Shown piece by piece: positions 8,353-13,860 of a stretch of 13,860 nucleotides of DNA. The notes under the pieces were generated by a model. It had not been told where the DNA came from. It saw only the letters and a program-made list of their open reading frames with translations, and did no database searches. The DNA is from Holosporales bacterium (GTDB lineage: Bacteria > Pseudomonadota > Alphaproteobacteria > UBA3830 > JAIRMZ01), in contig JAIRST010000042.1 in assembly GCA_031255325.1 (NCBI GenBank), forward strand, positions 1 through 13,860, written 5' to 3'. How positions within the stretch are numbered: the stretch's first letter is position 1; each line of letters starts with the position of its first letter. The translations under genes and the position numbers were made by a program.

Positions 8353-8374
8353 TGATGATTGAATGATGATTGAA
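8353..8374. repeat. Two tandem copies of an 11-base repeat upstream of the symporter gene
   Basis: TGATGATTGAA occurs twice head to tail (8353-8363 and 8364-8374), exactly. It lies 26-47 bases upstream of the symporter's ATG, between it and the convergent-facing end of pmtA. One helical turn per copy would suit a regulator binding site, but a chance duplication is equally possible. Confidence 0.6.
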
Positions 8375-8437
8375 TATAGTTAATATATTTTGCGTTTACC
8401 TAAGTTTAAGAGGATCGTCCTGCACTTCCTCTTAGAC

Positions 8438-9052
8438 TTAGCACACAACAGAAAACTGGTAGTGCCAAACAGAAGCTGGAGGAAGGTTAAAAAGAACGAA
8501 TTCAAGGCGTTTTTTGGAAAGGCCAAAGGTCTTGGCAGGGATGGGAGAAATAGGAGCATACGTCAAAAGAAGGATCTGCCCATCGGGTGTAAGCACTTGG
8601 GTGCAAGCACGAACAATAGTATGTCGTACAGAAGAGGGGAAATTGAGAAACGGGAGACACGATACCAATGTACGGACATTTCCAACAACGTTTCGTGGCA
8701 GCAAATGGCAAAGGTTTTGAGCATTTCCTTGAATAATAGTCAGATGAGGGAACCTTTTTCGCAAAACCGCACAACAATTTGCATCAATTTCTACGACAAT
8801 AAGGCGTTCAGGCGGCACACCTTGATTTAACAGGGCTTTAGTAAGGTTGCCTGTCCCGGCGCCAAGCTCAACAACATACCCGTTGGGGGATACATGCCGT
8901 GCCAATGCGGTGCAAAAAGCAGCAGAGCTGGGCAAAATTGCTCCGAATTGACGAGGGTGCTTCACCCACTGGCGCAAAAAGAAAAACTTTTCTGAAAAAG
9001 AACCACGGAACCCCGATGCCATCTTATACATATCCCTAACGCCGCCTTTCAT
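8438..9052 (-). CDS. pmtA: PmtA-type phospholipid N-methyltransferase
   Basis: A class I SAM methyltransferase of the rRNA-dimethylase-like PmtA group, which methylates phosphatidylethanolamine towards phosphatidylcholine at the membrane. The 204-residue product shows FFLRQWVKHPRQFGAILPSS (23-42), the SAM motif VVELGAGTGNLTKALL (60-75), the acidic VVEID (86-90), VSCLPFL (130-136) and a C-terminal NLPPASVWHY (189-198). The leading FLRxW...P..GA..PSS block and the trailing NLPPA.VW distinguish it from KsgA. The start is uncertain: ATG 9052 lacks a clear ribosome binding site, while M11 (9022) has AGGGAT 9 bases upstream, and M8 is too close to that site. It is divergent from asd across 84 bases. 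A relative that methylates another lipid or an rRNA cannot be excluded. Confidence 0.82.
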   Translation of the reverse strand: MKGGVRDMYKMASGFRGSFSEKFFFLRQWVKHPRQFGAILPSSAAFCTALARHVSPNGYVVELGAGTGNLTKALLNQGVPPERLIVVEIDANCCAVLRKRFPHLTIIQGNAQNLCHLLPRNVVGNVRTLVSCLPFLNFPSSVRHTIVRACTQVLTPDGQILLLTYAPISPIPAKTFGLSKKRLEFVLFNLPPASVWHYQFSVVC

Positions 9053-9086
9053 TTATCATATTTCTTGCTCCCAGAGGAGAAAAACC

Positions 9087-9114
9087 TTGCACGCTTCAAT
9101 AAGAGGATTATCTT
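9087..9114 (+). promoter_or_regulatory. Candidate asd promoter
   Basis: TTGCAC (9087-9092), 16 bases, then TATCTT (9109-9114). Transcription would begin near 9121, just before the GAGGAG ribosome binding site at 9125-9130. It lies in the divergent region shared with pmtA. Confidence 0.45.
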
Positions 9115-9136
9115 CTTTCTAAACGAGGAGTTCTTC

Positions 9137-10222
9137 ATGCTATATTACCGTATAGCTATTATAGGCGTCACAGGAAACGCTGGGCAAGCATTACTTGAAA
9201 TATTATTTCAACGCCAATTCCCGGTGAAAAACCTTACGGTCTTTGCTTCGACGCGCTCGCAAGGGAAACGTGCTGCCTTCGGCTCCTCTCTATTGCGCAT
9301 AGAAGCTTTGGACAATGCAGATTTTTCAGCTTTTGACATAGCTTTTTTCTGCGCAGGAGCAGAGGTTTCGCGTTTTTATGTGCCTAAGGCTGCCCAAGCT
9401 GGTTGCATCGTCATTGATAAATCATCAGCTTTTCGTGATCATCCTCAAGTGCCACTTATTGTTCCAGAGGTAAATGGAGAAGTTCTCACTTCAGGAGCTC
9501 CGCTTGGGATTATTGCTAATCCGAATTGTATTGCGATTCCTTTATCGATGACACTGGCTCCGTTAAGAACCTTTGGATTGAAACGCGTTGTTGTATCGAC
9601 CTATCAATCTGTTTCTGGAGCAGGGCAGCGTGCATGCGAAACATTGCGAAGGCAGACAGAAGAAATTCTTCAAGATGCTTCTTGTAACCAGCTTACTTCT
9701 GAAAAATCCATAGGATTTAATGTAATCCCCTGTATAGGGGATATTGAAGAAACGGGGTTTTCGGGGGAGGAGTCAAAAATAATGACAGAAACACAGAAAA
9801 TTTTGCAACATCCTTGCGGAATGTGCGTTACAAGTGTTCGTGTGCCGGTTTTTGTTGGTCACAGCATGAGTGTTACAGCAGAATGTGCCTATCCTTGCGC
9901 TTTTGAAACTCTATCTCAAACGTTCCAAGAAACTCCTGGAGTATGTTTAGAGCGTACTTCTTTTCGCACACCTAAGGAGGTTTCTGGAACTGACACCATA
10001 TTTATCAGTCGCTTACGTCAAGATCCAAGCATTGCTTTTGGTGTTGTGTTTTGGGTGGTTGCGGACAATTTGCGTAAAGGGGCAGCCACTAATGGTGTGC
10101 AAATCGCTGAAGCACTTATCACTAAAGACCCCACATTGTCGCTTTTCCGCAAAAGAAAAGGGGAGAAGAGGGGTATTTCAAGACGAGATCAGCGCCTTCA
10201 TAAGTTCTTGGAAGGTATTTAG
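9137..10222 (+). CDS. asd: Aspartate-semialdehyde dehydrogenase
   Basis: Asd reduces aspartyl phosphate to aspartate semialdehyde with NADPH, the branch point to lysine/diaminopimelate, threonine and methionine. The 361-residue protein has the NADP-binding GVTGNAGQ (10-17), the active-site cysteine C131 in NPNCIAIPL, substrate arginine R235, the active-site histidine H242 in VGHSMSVTAE, and DNLRKGAATNGVQIAEAL (310-327). The start is ATG 9137, with a perfect GAGGAG six bases upstream; the frame is open further up, to 9065, but the protein family begins here. The last 30 residues after the family core are a basic tail (RKRKGEKRGISRRDQR) that looks like an extension. It probably supplies diaminopimelate for peptidoglycan; no other gene of the pathway is in the window. 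Confidence 0.96.
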   Translation: MLYYRIAIIGVTGNAGQALLEILFQRQFPVKNLTVFASTRSQGKRAAFGSSLLRIEALDNADFSAFDIAFFCAGAEVSRFYVPKAAQAGCIVIDKSSAFRDHPQVPLIVPEVNGEVLTSGAPLGIIANPNCIAIPLSMTLAPLRTFGLKRVVVSTYQSVSGAGQRACETLRRQTEEILQDASCNQLTSEKSIGFNVIPCIGDIEETGFSGEESKIMTETQKILQHPCGMCVTSVRVPVFVGHSMSVTAECAYPCAFETLSQTFQETPGVCLERTSFRTPKEVSGTDTIFISRLRQDPSIAFGVVFWVVADNLRKGAATNGVQIAEALITKDPTLSLFRKRKGEKRGISRRDQRLHKFLEGI

Positions 10223-10331
10223 GGGATAACTATATCAAGCTTTACACCATGTGTTGTCTATTTTTTGTGAGCAATATAATATATTTTTACGATTTTAAAA
10301 GTTCACCGGAATCCCATACTGGATGATGTTT

Positions 10332-10862
10332 TTATTTCCTAAGGAAGAGGTAAAAGGCCCCGTTGCCTCCATGTTTTAGAGAGGCTTGAGCAAAACCTCG
10401 CACGTAATACAAACAAGGAATCTCTTTTAACCATCGTGGCAAAAGAGTATGCAAAGTTTCTTGTGCTTCTTTGGAATTCGTTCCTTTACCTGTAATCAAT
10501 AAGACAATTTTATGTTTCTCTTTAAAAGCGTGCATTAGAAACTGCAAAGTGACATGAAAGGCGGCATCAATAGAATGTCCATGGAGGTCGCATCGTGCAG
10601 TAAAATGAATCGTACGCTGCGTCTTTTTTGGTAACAGCAAAAGTTTTGCTGGAACAAGAGTAGACTTTGTCTTTTTAACAGGCTCAATGGGCCTGTCTTT
10701 TGCATGGAAACGGACATTCTTCCGCTCAAAAGAGGGGAGTGGAAGATTTATAGAAACAGCAGGTGATGGGATATCTGTTTCTTTTTTATAGGGCACAATA
10801 TCCCGCACATACGCTTGCCATAAGGCGCGCTCATCTGCTGAAAGGTATTCAAAATCATTCAC
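10332..10862 (-). CDS. Smr (MutS2 C-terminal-like) domain protein
   Basis: A stand-alone Smr protein of the alphaproteobacterial type; the domain is associated with nucleic-acid nicking in MutS2 and with ribosome rescue in SmrB, but the role of this subgroup is not settled. The 176 residues start with the LSADERALWQAYVRDIVPYK block typical of the group (7-26). A basic linker without clear structure follows, then the Smr domain (about 88-176) with DLHGHS (92-97), ITGKGT (123-128) and the terminal HGGNGAFYLFLRK (164-176). The start codon is GTG at 10862, preceded by GAGGG six bases upstream. It is divergent from rlpA with only 33 bases between start codons, so promoters for the two probably overlap coding sequence. 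It converges on asd. Confidence 0.92.
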   Translation of the reverse strand: MNDFEYLSADERALWQAYVRDIVPYKKETDIPSPAVSINLPLPSFERKNVRFHAKDRPIEPVKKTKSTLVPAKLLLLPKKTQRTIHFTARCDLHGHSIDAAFHVTLQFLMHAFKEKHKIVLLITGKGTNSKEAQETLHTLLPRWLKEIPCLYYVRGFAQASLKHGGNGAFYLFLRK

Positions 10863-10895
10863 GATTCCCTCAAAACATTTTAAGATGATTTCCTT

Positions 10896-11609
10896 ATGCG
10901 ATATTTACCTTTTTCTCAGCAAGTATACCTTATTTTATGTGCTTTTGTCTCAGCGTGTGCGGGTCCTTCTTCTTATCACCGGACAAGAATTCCAACCGGA
11001 GGATGGCATCACGCGACAGAACGCCCCTATCGAGATCGCGGTACCTTATATATTCCTCAGCAGCATTATGTATATGCGGCAGAGGGTGTTGCCACATGGT
11101 ATGGACCAGAATGTCACGGGCATCCAACGGCCATGGGCGTATGTTTTAATATGAACGCCGTTTCTGCAGCCCATCGTACCTTGCCTTTACCATGTGTTGT
11201 ACGGGTCACGAACTTAGAAAATGGCCGAAAAATGCGGATTCTCGTCAATGATCGAGGTCCATTTCTTGATGTACGACGGCGCATTATCGATATTTCACGA
11301 CAGGGAGCGCAGCTTTTGGGGTATTATCACAAAGGAAAAGCCCATGTCCGAGTGGAATGTTTGCCGGCGGAAAGCTATCAAATGGCGCTTGCTTATAAAC
11401 GCAAACCTTACGCCTTACCTCGTGGAGTACGTAAACTATCCCTTCAATCACGCCCTATTCGTGCAAAGTATAAGCAAGCCATTCAGCAGCGATCTGATAA
11501 AGCAAGGATAACGCATCAGCATGCTTCTTCATACTCCTCAAATAATCAAAAAAATGCTCAAAAGAAAGCATCTCGTTCCCTTGATGCTGTTTATGGAATA
11601 ATACCTTAA
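10896..11609 (+). CDS. rlpA: RlpA-like septal ring lipoprotein
   Basis: RlpA is an outer-membrane lipoprotein with a double-psi beta-barrel; in Pseudomonas it is a lytic transglycosylase for denuded septal glycan. The 237-residue product has a lipoprotein signal peptide with lipobox VSAC and acceptor cysteine C21. The barrel (about 62-156) runs GVATWYGPECHGHPTAMG, MNAVSAAHRTLPLP with H93, VRVTNLENGRKMRILVNDRGPF with D119, and RIIDISRQGAQLLGY. H93 and D119 match the residues implicated in catalysis. No C-terminal SPOR domain follows; instead there is a roughly 75-residue basic, Ser/Gln/Lys-rich tail. The ribosome binding site is weak. The lipobox is a substrate for LspA encoded at 989-1450. 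The divergent smr start is 33 bases away. Confidence 0.92.
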   Translation: MRYLPFSQQVYLILCAFVSACAGPSSYHRTRIPTGGWHHATERPYRDRGTLYIPQQHYVYAAEGVATWYGPECHGHPTAMGVCFNMNAVSAAHRTLPLPCVVRVTNLENGRKMRILVNDRGPFLDVRRRIIDISRQGAQLLGYYHKGKAHVRVECLPAESYQMALAYKRKPYALPRGVRKLSLQSRPIRAKYKQAIQQRSDKARITHQHASSYSSNNQKNAQKKASRSLDAVYGIIP

Positions 11610-11612
11610 ACT

Positions 11613-11731
11613 CTTCTATGGGAGAATGCTGAGAAAATGTCTTAGTCAATCATAGGGAAAGAGGGACTAACAATATATGTCACGTATCTGCTTTAAGAAT
11701 GTTTCTCAAAGCACTCAGAATTCCATAGAAG
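11613..11731. repeat. Imperfect inverted repeat between rlpA and the EamA gene
   Basis: CTTCTATGG (11613-11621) and CCATAGAAG (11723-11731) are perfectly complementary. Inside them a second pair, CTGAG (from 11629) and CTCAG (ending 11718), also match. A further TTAGTC/GACTAA pair lies in the interior. The whole could fold into a roughly 119-base branched hairpin. It begins three bases after the rlpA stop and ends before the stop of the convergent EamA gene. It may be a bidirectional 3'-end structure, a small RNA, or the remains of a small mobile element; no clear target duplication is seen. Confidence 0.5.
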
Positions 11732-11738
11732 CACTATA

Positions 11739-11768
11739 ACTCCCTAGGAGTGGGTACTTTTTCTTTTT
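11739..11768 (+). terminator. Weak rho-independent terminator candidate for rlpA
   Basis: ACTCC-CTA-GGAGT (11739-11751) is followed, after six bases, by TTTTTCTTTTT (11758-11768). The stem is only five pairs, the U-tract is not adjacent, and the element overlaps the end of the EamA gene, so this is a tentative call. Confidence 0.28.
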
Positions 11769-12703
11769 ACCCGTAGGATAAGAAAATTACTCCAGATGAT
11801 AATCAGTGTTCCTATAATAATGCTTATTTTGGGAAGTGTGCCCCACAGGATAATATCGAAACACATTCCCCACACGAAGGTTGTATAATCCAAGGACGCT
11901 AAGGTTGAAACAGGGGCAAAGCGCAAGGCGTGAATAATGGCATATTGCGCAAAAGCAACAATGCATCCCATAAGGGAGAAAGCTCCCCAATGAGACCATT
12001 CCAGCGGTTGCCAAGAAGAAAGCACAAAAGGGGCTAACAGCACAATCATCGAAATATTGGGGTAAAGAGCGATTGTCAGGCTCGATTCTGTTTCCGTCAA
12101 CCGGCGCATCAGAGTTTTATTCAATGCTGCGGAAACAATTCCGATACTCATAACGATCAAAGATAAAGGTGTTATCGTCATGGCCGTCGGTTGAATCGTT
12201 ACGATAACCCCCATAAATCCCATCAGAACAGCCCACCATTGCTTTCCACTGACCCTTTCTTTTAAAAAAAATTTTCCAAAAAGAACGATAAAAAGAGGCA
12301 TCGTATAATAAATAACATATACTATTACAAGAGATTCCCGAGCCATAACATAAATAACAGCATAGGTACTAATGAAGTTCACACATAAACGCACCGCATG
12401 GAACCCCGGATAATGCGTTTTCAGATCACTCACCCCATTACGTGCAACGGAGTAAATCAAAAGGGGAACAAGACGCACAAGCGCTCGCAAAAACGTTACT
12501 TGGTGAACAGAATATAAGCTGGTGATATGCTTGATAAAGGCGTCAGAGAACACATAGAGCATCAACCCAAGCAGAGTCCATAAGGTACCGTATAATGTAC
12601 GTTGTGAAATCCAGCTTTGTTTTTCCAAGATGTTTTGCCATAAAGACGCCCCCATGCTTTTTACAAAAGAGCTCACTATGCTTTTACACCTTTCAGTATC
12701 CAT
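11744..12703 (-). CDS. EamA/DMT-superfamily permease
   Basis: A drug/metabolite transporter family inner-membrane protein of up to 319 residues. It has about ten hydrophobic segments in two EamA repeats (about 36-170 and 178-312), each around 135 residues. The first repeat ends with the typical FGKFFLKERVSGKQWWAVLMGFMGVIV, and the second has the FAPVSTLASLDYTTFVWG segment. The substrate cannot be assigned; DMT permeases in intracellular alphaproteobacteria include S-adenosylmethionine carriers (Rickettsia), so metabolite uptake from a host is one option. The start is uncertain: ATG 12703 lacks a ribosome binding site and adds about 35 non-membrane residues. GTG at codon 10 has GAAAGG 11 bases upstream, and ATG at codon 17 is another choice. 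It converges on rlpA and lies downstream of ctrA on the same strand after 236 bases. Confidence 0.88.
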   Translation of the reverse strand: MDTERCKSIVSSFVKSMGASLWQNILEKQSWISQRTLYGTLWTLLGLMLYVFSDAFIKHITSLYSVHQVTFLRALVRLVPLLIYSVARNGVSDLKTHYPGFHAVRLCVNFISTYAVIYVMARESLVIVYVIYYTMPLFIVLFGKFFLKERVSGKQWWAVLMGFMGVIVTIQPTAMTITPLSLIVMSIGIVSAALNKTLMRRLTETESSLTIALYPNISMIVLLAPFVLSSWQPLEWSHWGAFSLMGCIVAFAQYAIIHALRFAPVSTLASLDYTTFVWGMCFDIILWGTLPKISIIIGTLIIIWSNFLILRVKRKSTHS

Positions 12704-12939
12704 AAGAAATAGAGCAGAAGATATTTAAGCTTTCGATAATAGATAAAAAGATAAGGGTATATTTTGGGATGGATGGAATATCTTTTTGTTTTGCAAAAAC
12801 CCCTAACAGTTTCACAAGATAATGCCTGGTATCCGAGGTGTTGTGTTCAAGTGGTGTTGTTTGTTCCTTTCAATCCCTCTAAAACCCGATATAAATTGCC
12901 AGTCTCTAACCGTTTTCGGAATGATGCAATAGTTCTTCC

Positions 12940-13752
12940 TTAACGTGAAAGAGGCTGTGGGTATTTCTCTTTTTCCCATCTGTCTGCCCCCATAGCATCG
13001 TTAGGGCTTTTCTTTTCTTGGTCATGTTCTGTTTTGCTAATTGTAATTTCCTTTGAAGAAGGGGAACTTTTTGCATCAGGGTCGCGCAGAACGTATCCTC
13101 GTCCCCAAATAGTCTCGATATAATTTTCCCCTCCTAAAGCTTCCGCTAATTTGCGGCGTAATTTACAAACAAATACATCGATAATTTTCAATTCAGGCTC
13201 ATCCAGACCACCGTATAGATGATTTAAGAAAACATCTTTTGTAAGAGTTGCTCCTTTGCGTAAACAAAGAAGCTCTAAAATAGAGTACTCTTTGCCTGTA
13301 AGGTGCAGTGTTATTGCGTCATCTACTTTAACTGCATGCGTTTGCAAATTAACCGTAAGACGTCCTGTCTGAATAACAGACTGCGGATGTCCTTTAGAAC
13401 GCCGCACAACAGCTTGGATCCGTGCAATAAGTTCCTTTTTATCAAAGGGTTTTGTCAAATAATCATCCGCTCCCATATCCAAACACTTGATGCGATCACG
13501 AGCATCTAATACGCCGGATATGACAAAAATAGGTGTGCGCGTATTGCCAGAACGCAATCGCCGTATGACTTCAAATCCATTAAGATCGGGTAATAATAAA
13601 TCTAATAAAATGATGTCATAATCGTAAAGACGCCCAATTTCTAACCCATCTTGTCCTAAATCTGCCAAGTCAACAACGAATCCGCTGTTTCTTAAGGTAA
13701 TCTCGATTCCTCTGGCTGTAGGCGAATCGTCTTCAACAACCAATACACGCAT
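12940..13752 (-). CDS. ctrA: Cell-cycle response regulator CtrA
   Basis: CtrA is the OmpR-family master regulator of the alphaproteobacterial cell cycle. The 270-residue protein has a receiver with D8, D9, phosphoacceptor D51 (ILLDLLLPD), S79 and K101. The linker VVRRSKGHPQSVI (115-127) and DNA-binding winged helix follow: LTGKEYSILELLCLRKGATLTK..FLNHLYGG.DEPELKIIDVFVCKLRRKL, ending WGRGYVLRDP (216-225), nearly identical to Caulobacter CtrA as I recall it. The start is ATG 13752, with GGAGAGG at the right distance; an in-frame GTG at 13770 would add six residues and is less likely. A 45-residue hydrophilic tail (226-270) follows the core, ending PQPLSR rather than the Ala-Ala that targets Caulobacter CtrA to ClpXP. 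Its promoter carries a CtrA box, described separately. Nothing here encodes its usual partners CckA or ChpT. Confidence 0.97.
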   Translation of the reverse strand: MRVLVVEDDSPTARGIEITLRNSGFVVDLADLGQDGLEIGRLYDYDIILLDLLLPDLNGFEVIRRLRSGNTRTPIFVISGVLDARDRIKCLDMGADDYLTKPFDKKELIARIQAVVRRSKGHPQSVIQTGRLTVNLQTHAVKVDDAITLHLTGKEYSILELLCLRKGATLTKDVFLNHLYGGLDEPELKIIDVFVCKLRRKLAEALGGENYIETIWGRGYVLRDPDAKSSPSSKEITISKTEHDQEKKSPNDAMGADRWEKEKYPQPLSR

Positions 13753-13793
13753 CAACCTCTCCACAAACACTTTTTCGCCTGCATCCTTTCAGG

Positions 13794-13823
13794 ATTCTAT
13801 TAAATTTCTGTTAAAAAATTCAA
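13794..13823 (-). promoter_or_regulatory. Candidate ctrA promoter
   Basis: On the minus strand TTGAAT (13818-13823), 18 bases, then TAGAAT (13794-13799, five of six matches to the -10 consensus). The transcript would start near 13787, giving a leader of about 35 bases before ATG 13752. A CtrA box occupies most of the spacer. Confidence 0.5.
13800..13814. promoter_or_regulatory. ctrA: CtrA binding site (TTAA-N7-TTAA)
   Basis: TTAA (13800-13803), seven bases, TTAA (13811-13814): an exact match to the full CtrA box. A further TTAA sits at 13824-13827. It lies between the predicted -10 and -35 of the ctrA gene, so bound CtrA would be expected to block RNA polymerase, that is, negative autoregulation. 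I saw no other exact full box between the genes of this window. Confidence 0.65.
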
Positions 13824-13860
13824 TTAATATAAAATCAGCAAGAAATTTATCTCTCTTTAT

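Noticed and set aside
8390..8830. 146-codon plus-strand frame opposite pmtA
   Set aside because: It is antisense to a well-supported gene; its peptide is basic and low in recognisable structure, and it has no family features.
9065..9136. N-terminal extension of asd from 9065
   Set aside because: It precedes or overlaps the predicted promoter and ribosome binding site, and Asd begins at MLYYRIAIIG from 9137.
10427..10434. TTAACCAT as a CtrA half-site
   Set aside because: It lies inside the smr coding sequence, far from any start, and has no second half-site.
13753..13770. GTG at 13770 as the ctrA start
   Set aside because: The ATG at 13752 has a better ribosome binding site and gives the standard MRVL N-terminus of CtrA.

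Overview
The window looks like a chromosomal segment of an alphaproteobacterium with a moderately AT-rich genome. The strongest evidence is a clear CtrA cell-cycle regulator, which is restricted to Alphaproteobacteria. A PmtA-type phospholipid N-methyltransferase, an RlpA lipoprotein and an Smr-domain protein of the alphaproteobacterial kind agree with this. The AT-rich, loosely packed genes, a DMT-family permease and a diverged dicarboxylate/amino-acid-type symporter would suit a host-associated lineage such as Holosporales or Paracaedibacteraceae. That placement is inference and was not tested.

Layout: bases 1-879 (minus) hold the first 293 codons of an MBOAT O-acyltransferase that runs off the left edge. 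Next come lspA and ileS (minus), 20 bases apart and probably co-transcribed. A class I SAM methyltransferase (4446-5188, minus) follows; its reading frame is broken at a run of eight G. Divergent from it is a soluble receiver-histidine kinase (5352-6674, plus). Bases 6675-7130 hold no convincing gene: a weak small ORF and a good terminator candidate for the next gene. An AT-rich SDF-family symporter lies at 7131-8327 (minus). pmtA (minus) and asd (plus) diverge around 9053-9136. asd converges on an smr gene (minus), which diverges from rlpA (plus) across only 33 bases. rlpA converges on an EamA/DMT permease (minus), with a long inverted repeat between them. ctrA (minus) closes the window, with its promoter in the last 90 bases.

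Roles: most genes are single housekeeping or envelope functions: lipoprotein maturation (lspA), isoleucine charging (ileS), aspartate-family amino acid and diaminopimelate supply (asd), septal peptidoglycan (rlpA), phosphatidylcholine synthesis (pmtA), surface polymer O-acylation (MBOAT) and solute uptake (SDF, EamA). Two signalling proteins, the receiver-kinase and CtrA, are not adjacent and there is no evidence that they interact.

I do not see a clearly new multi-gene system. The points most worth a second look are: a perfect TTAA-N7-TTAA CtrA box filling the spacer of the ctrA promoter; a long CtrA C-terminal tail without the usual Ala-Ala end; the G8 frame break in the methyltransferase; an SDF symporter lacking residues normally used for sodium and substrate binding; and a roughly 119-base imperfect inverted repeat between rlpA and the EamA gene.
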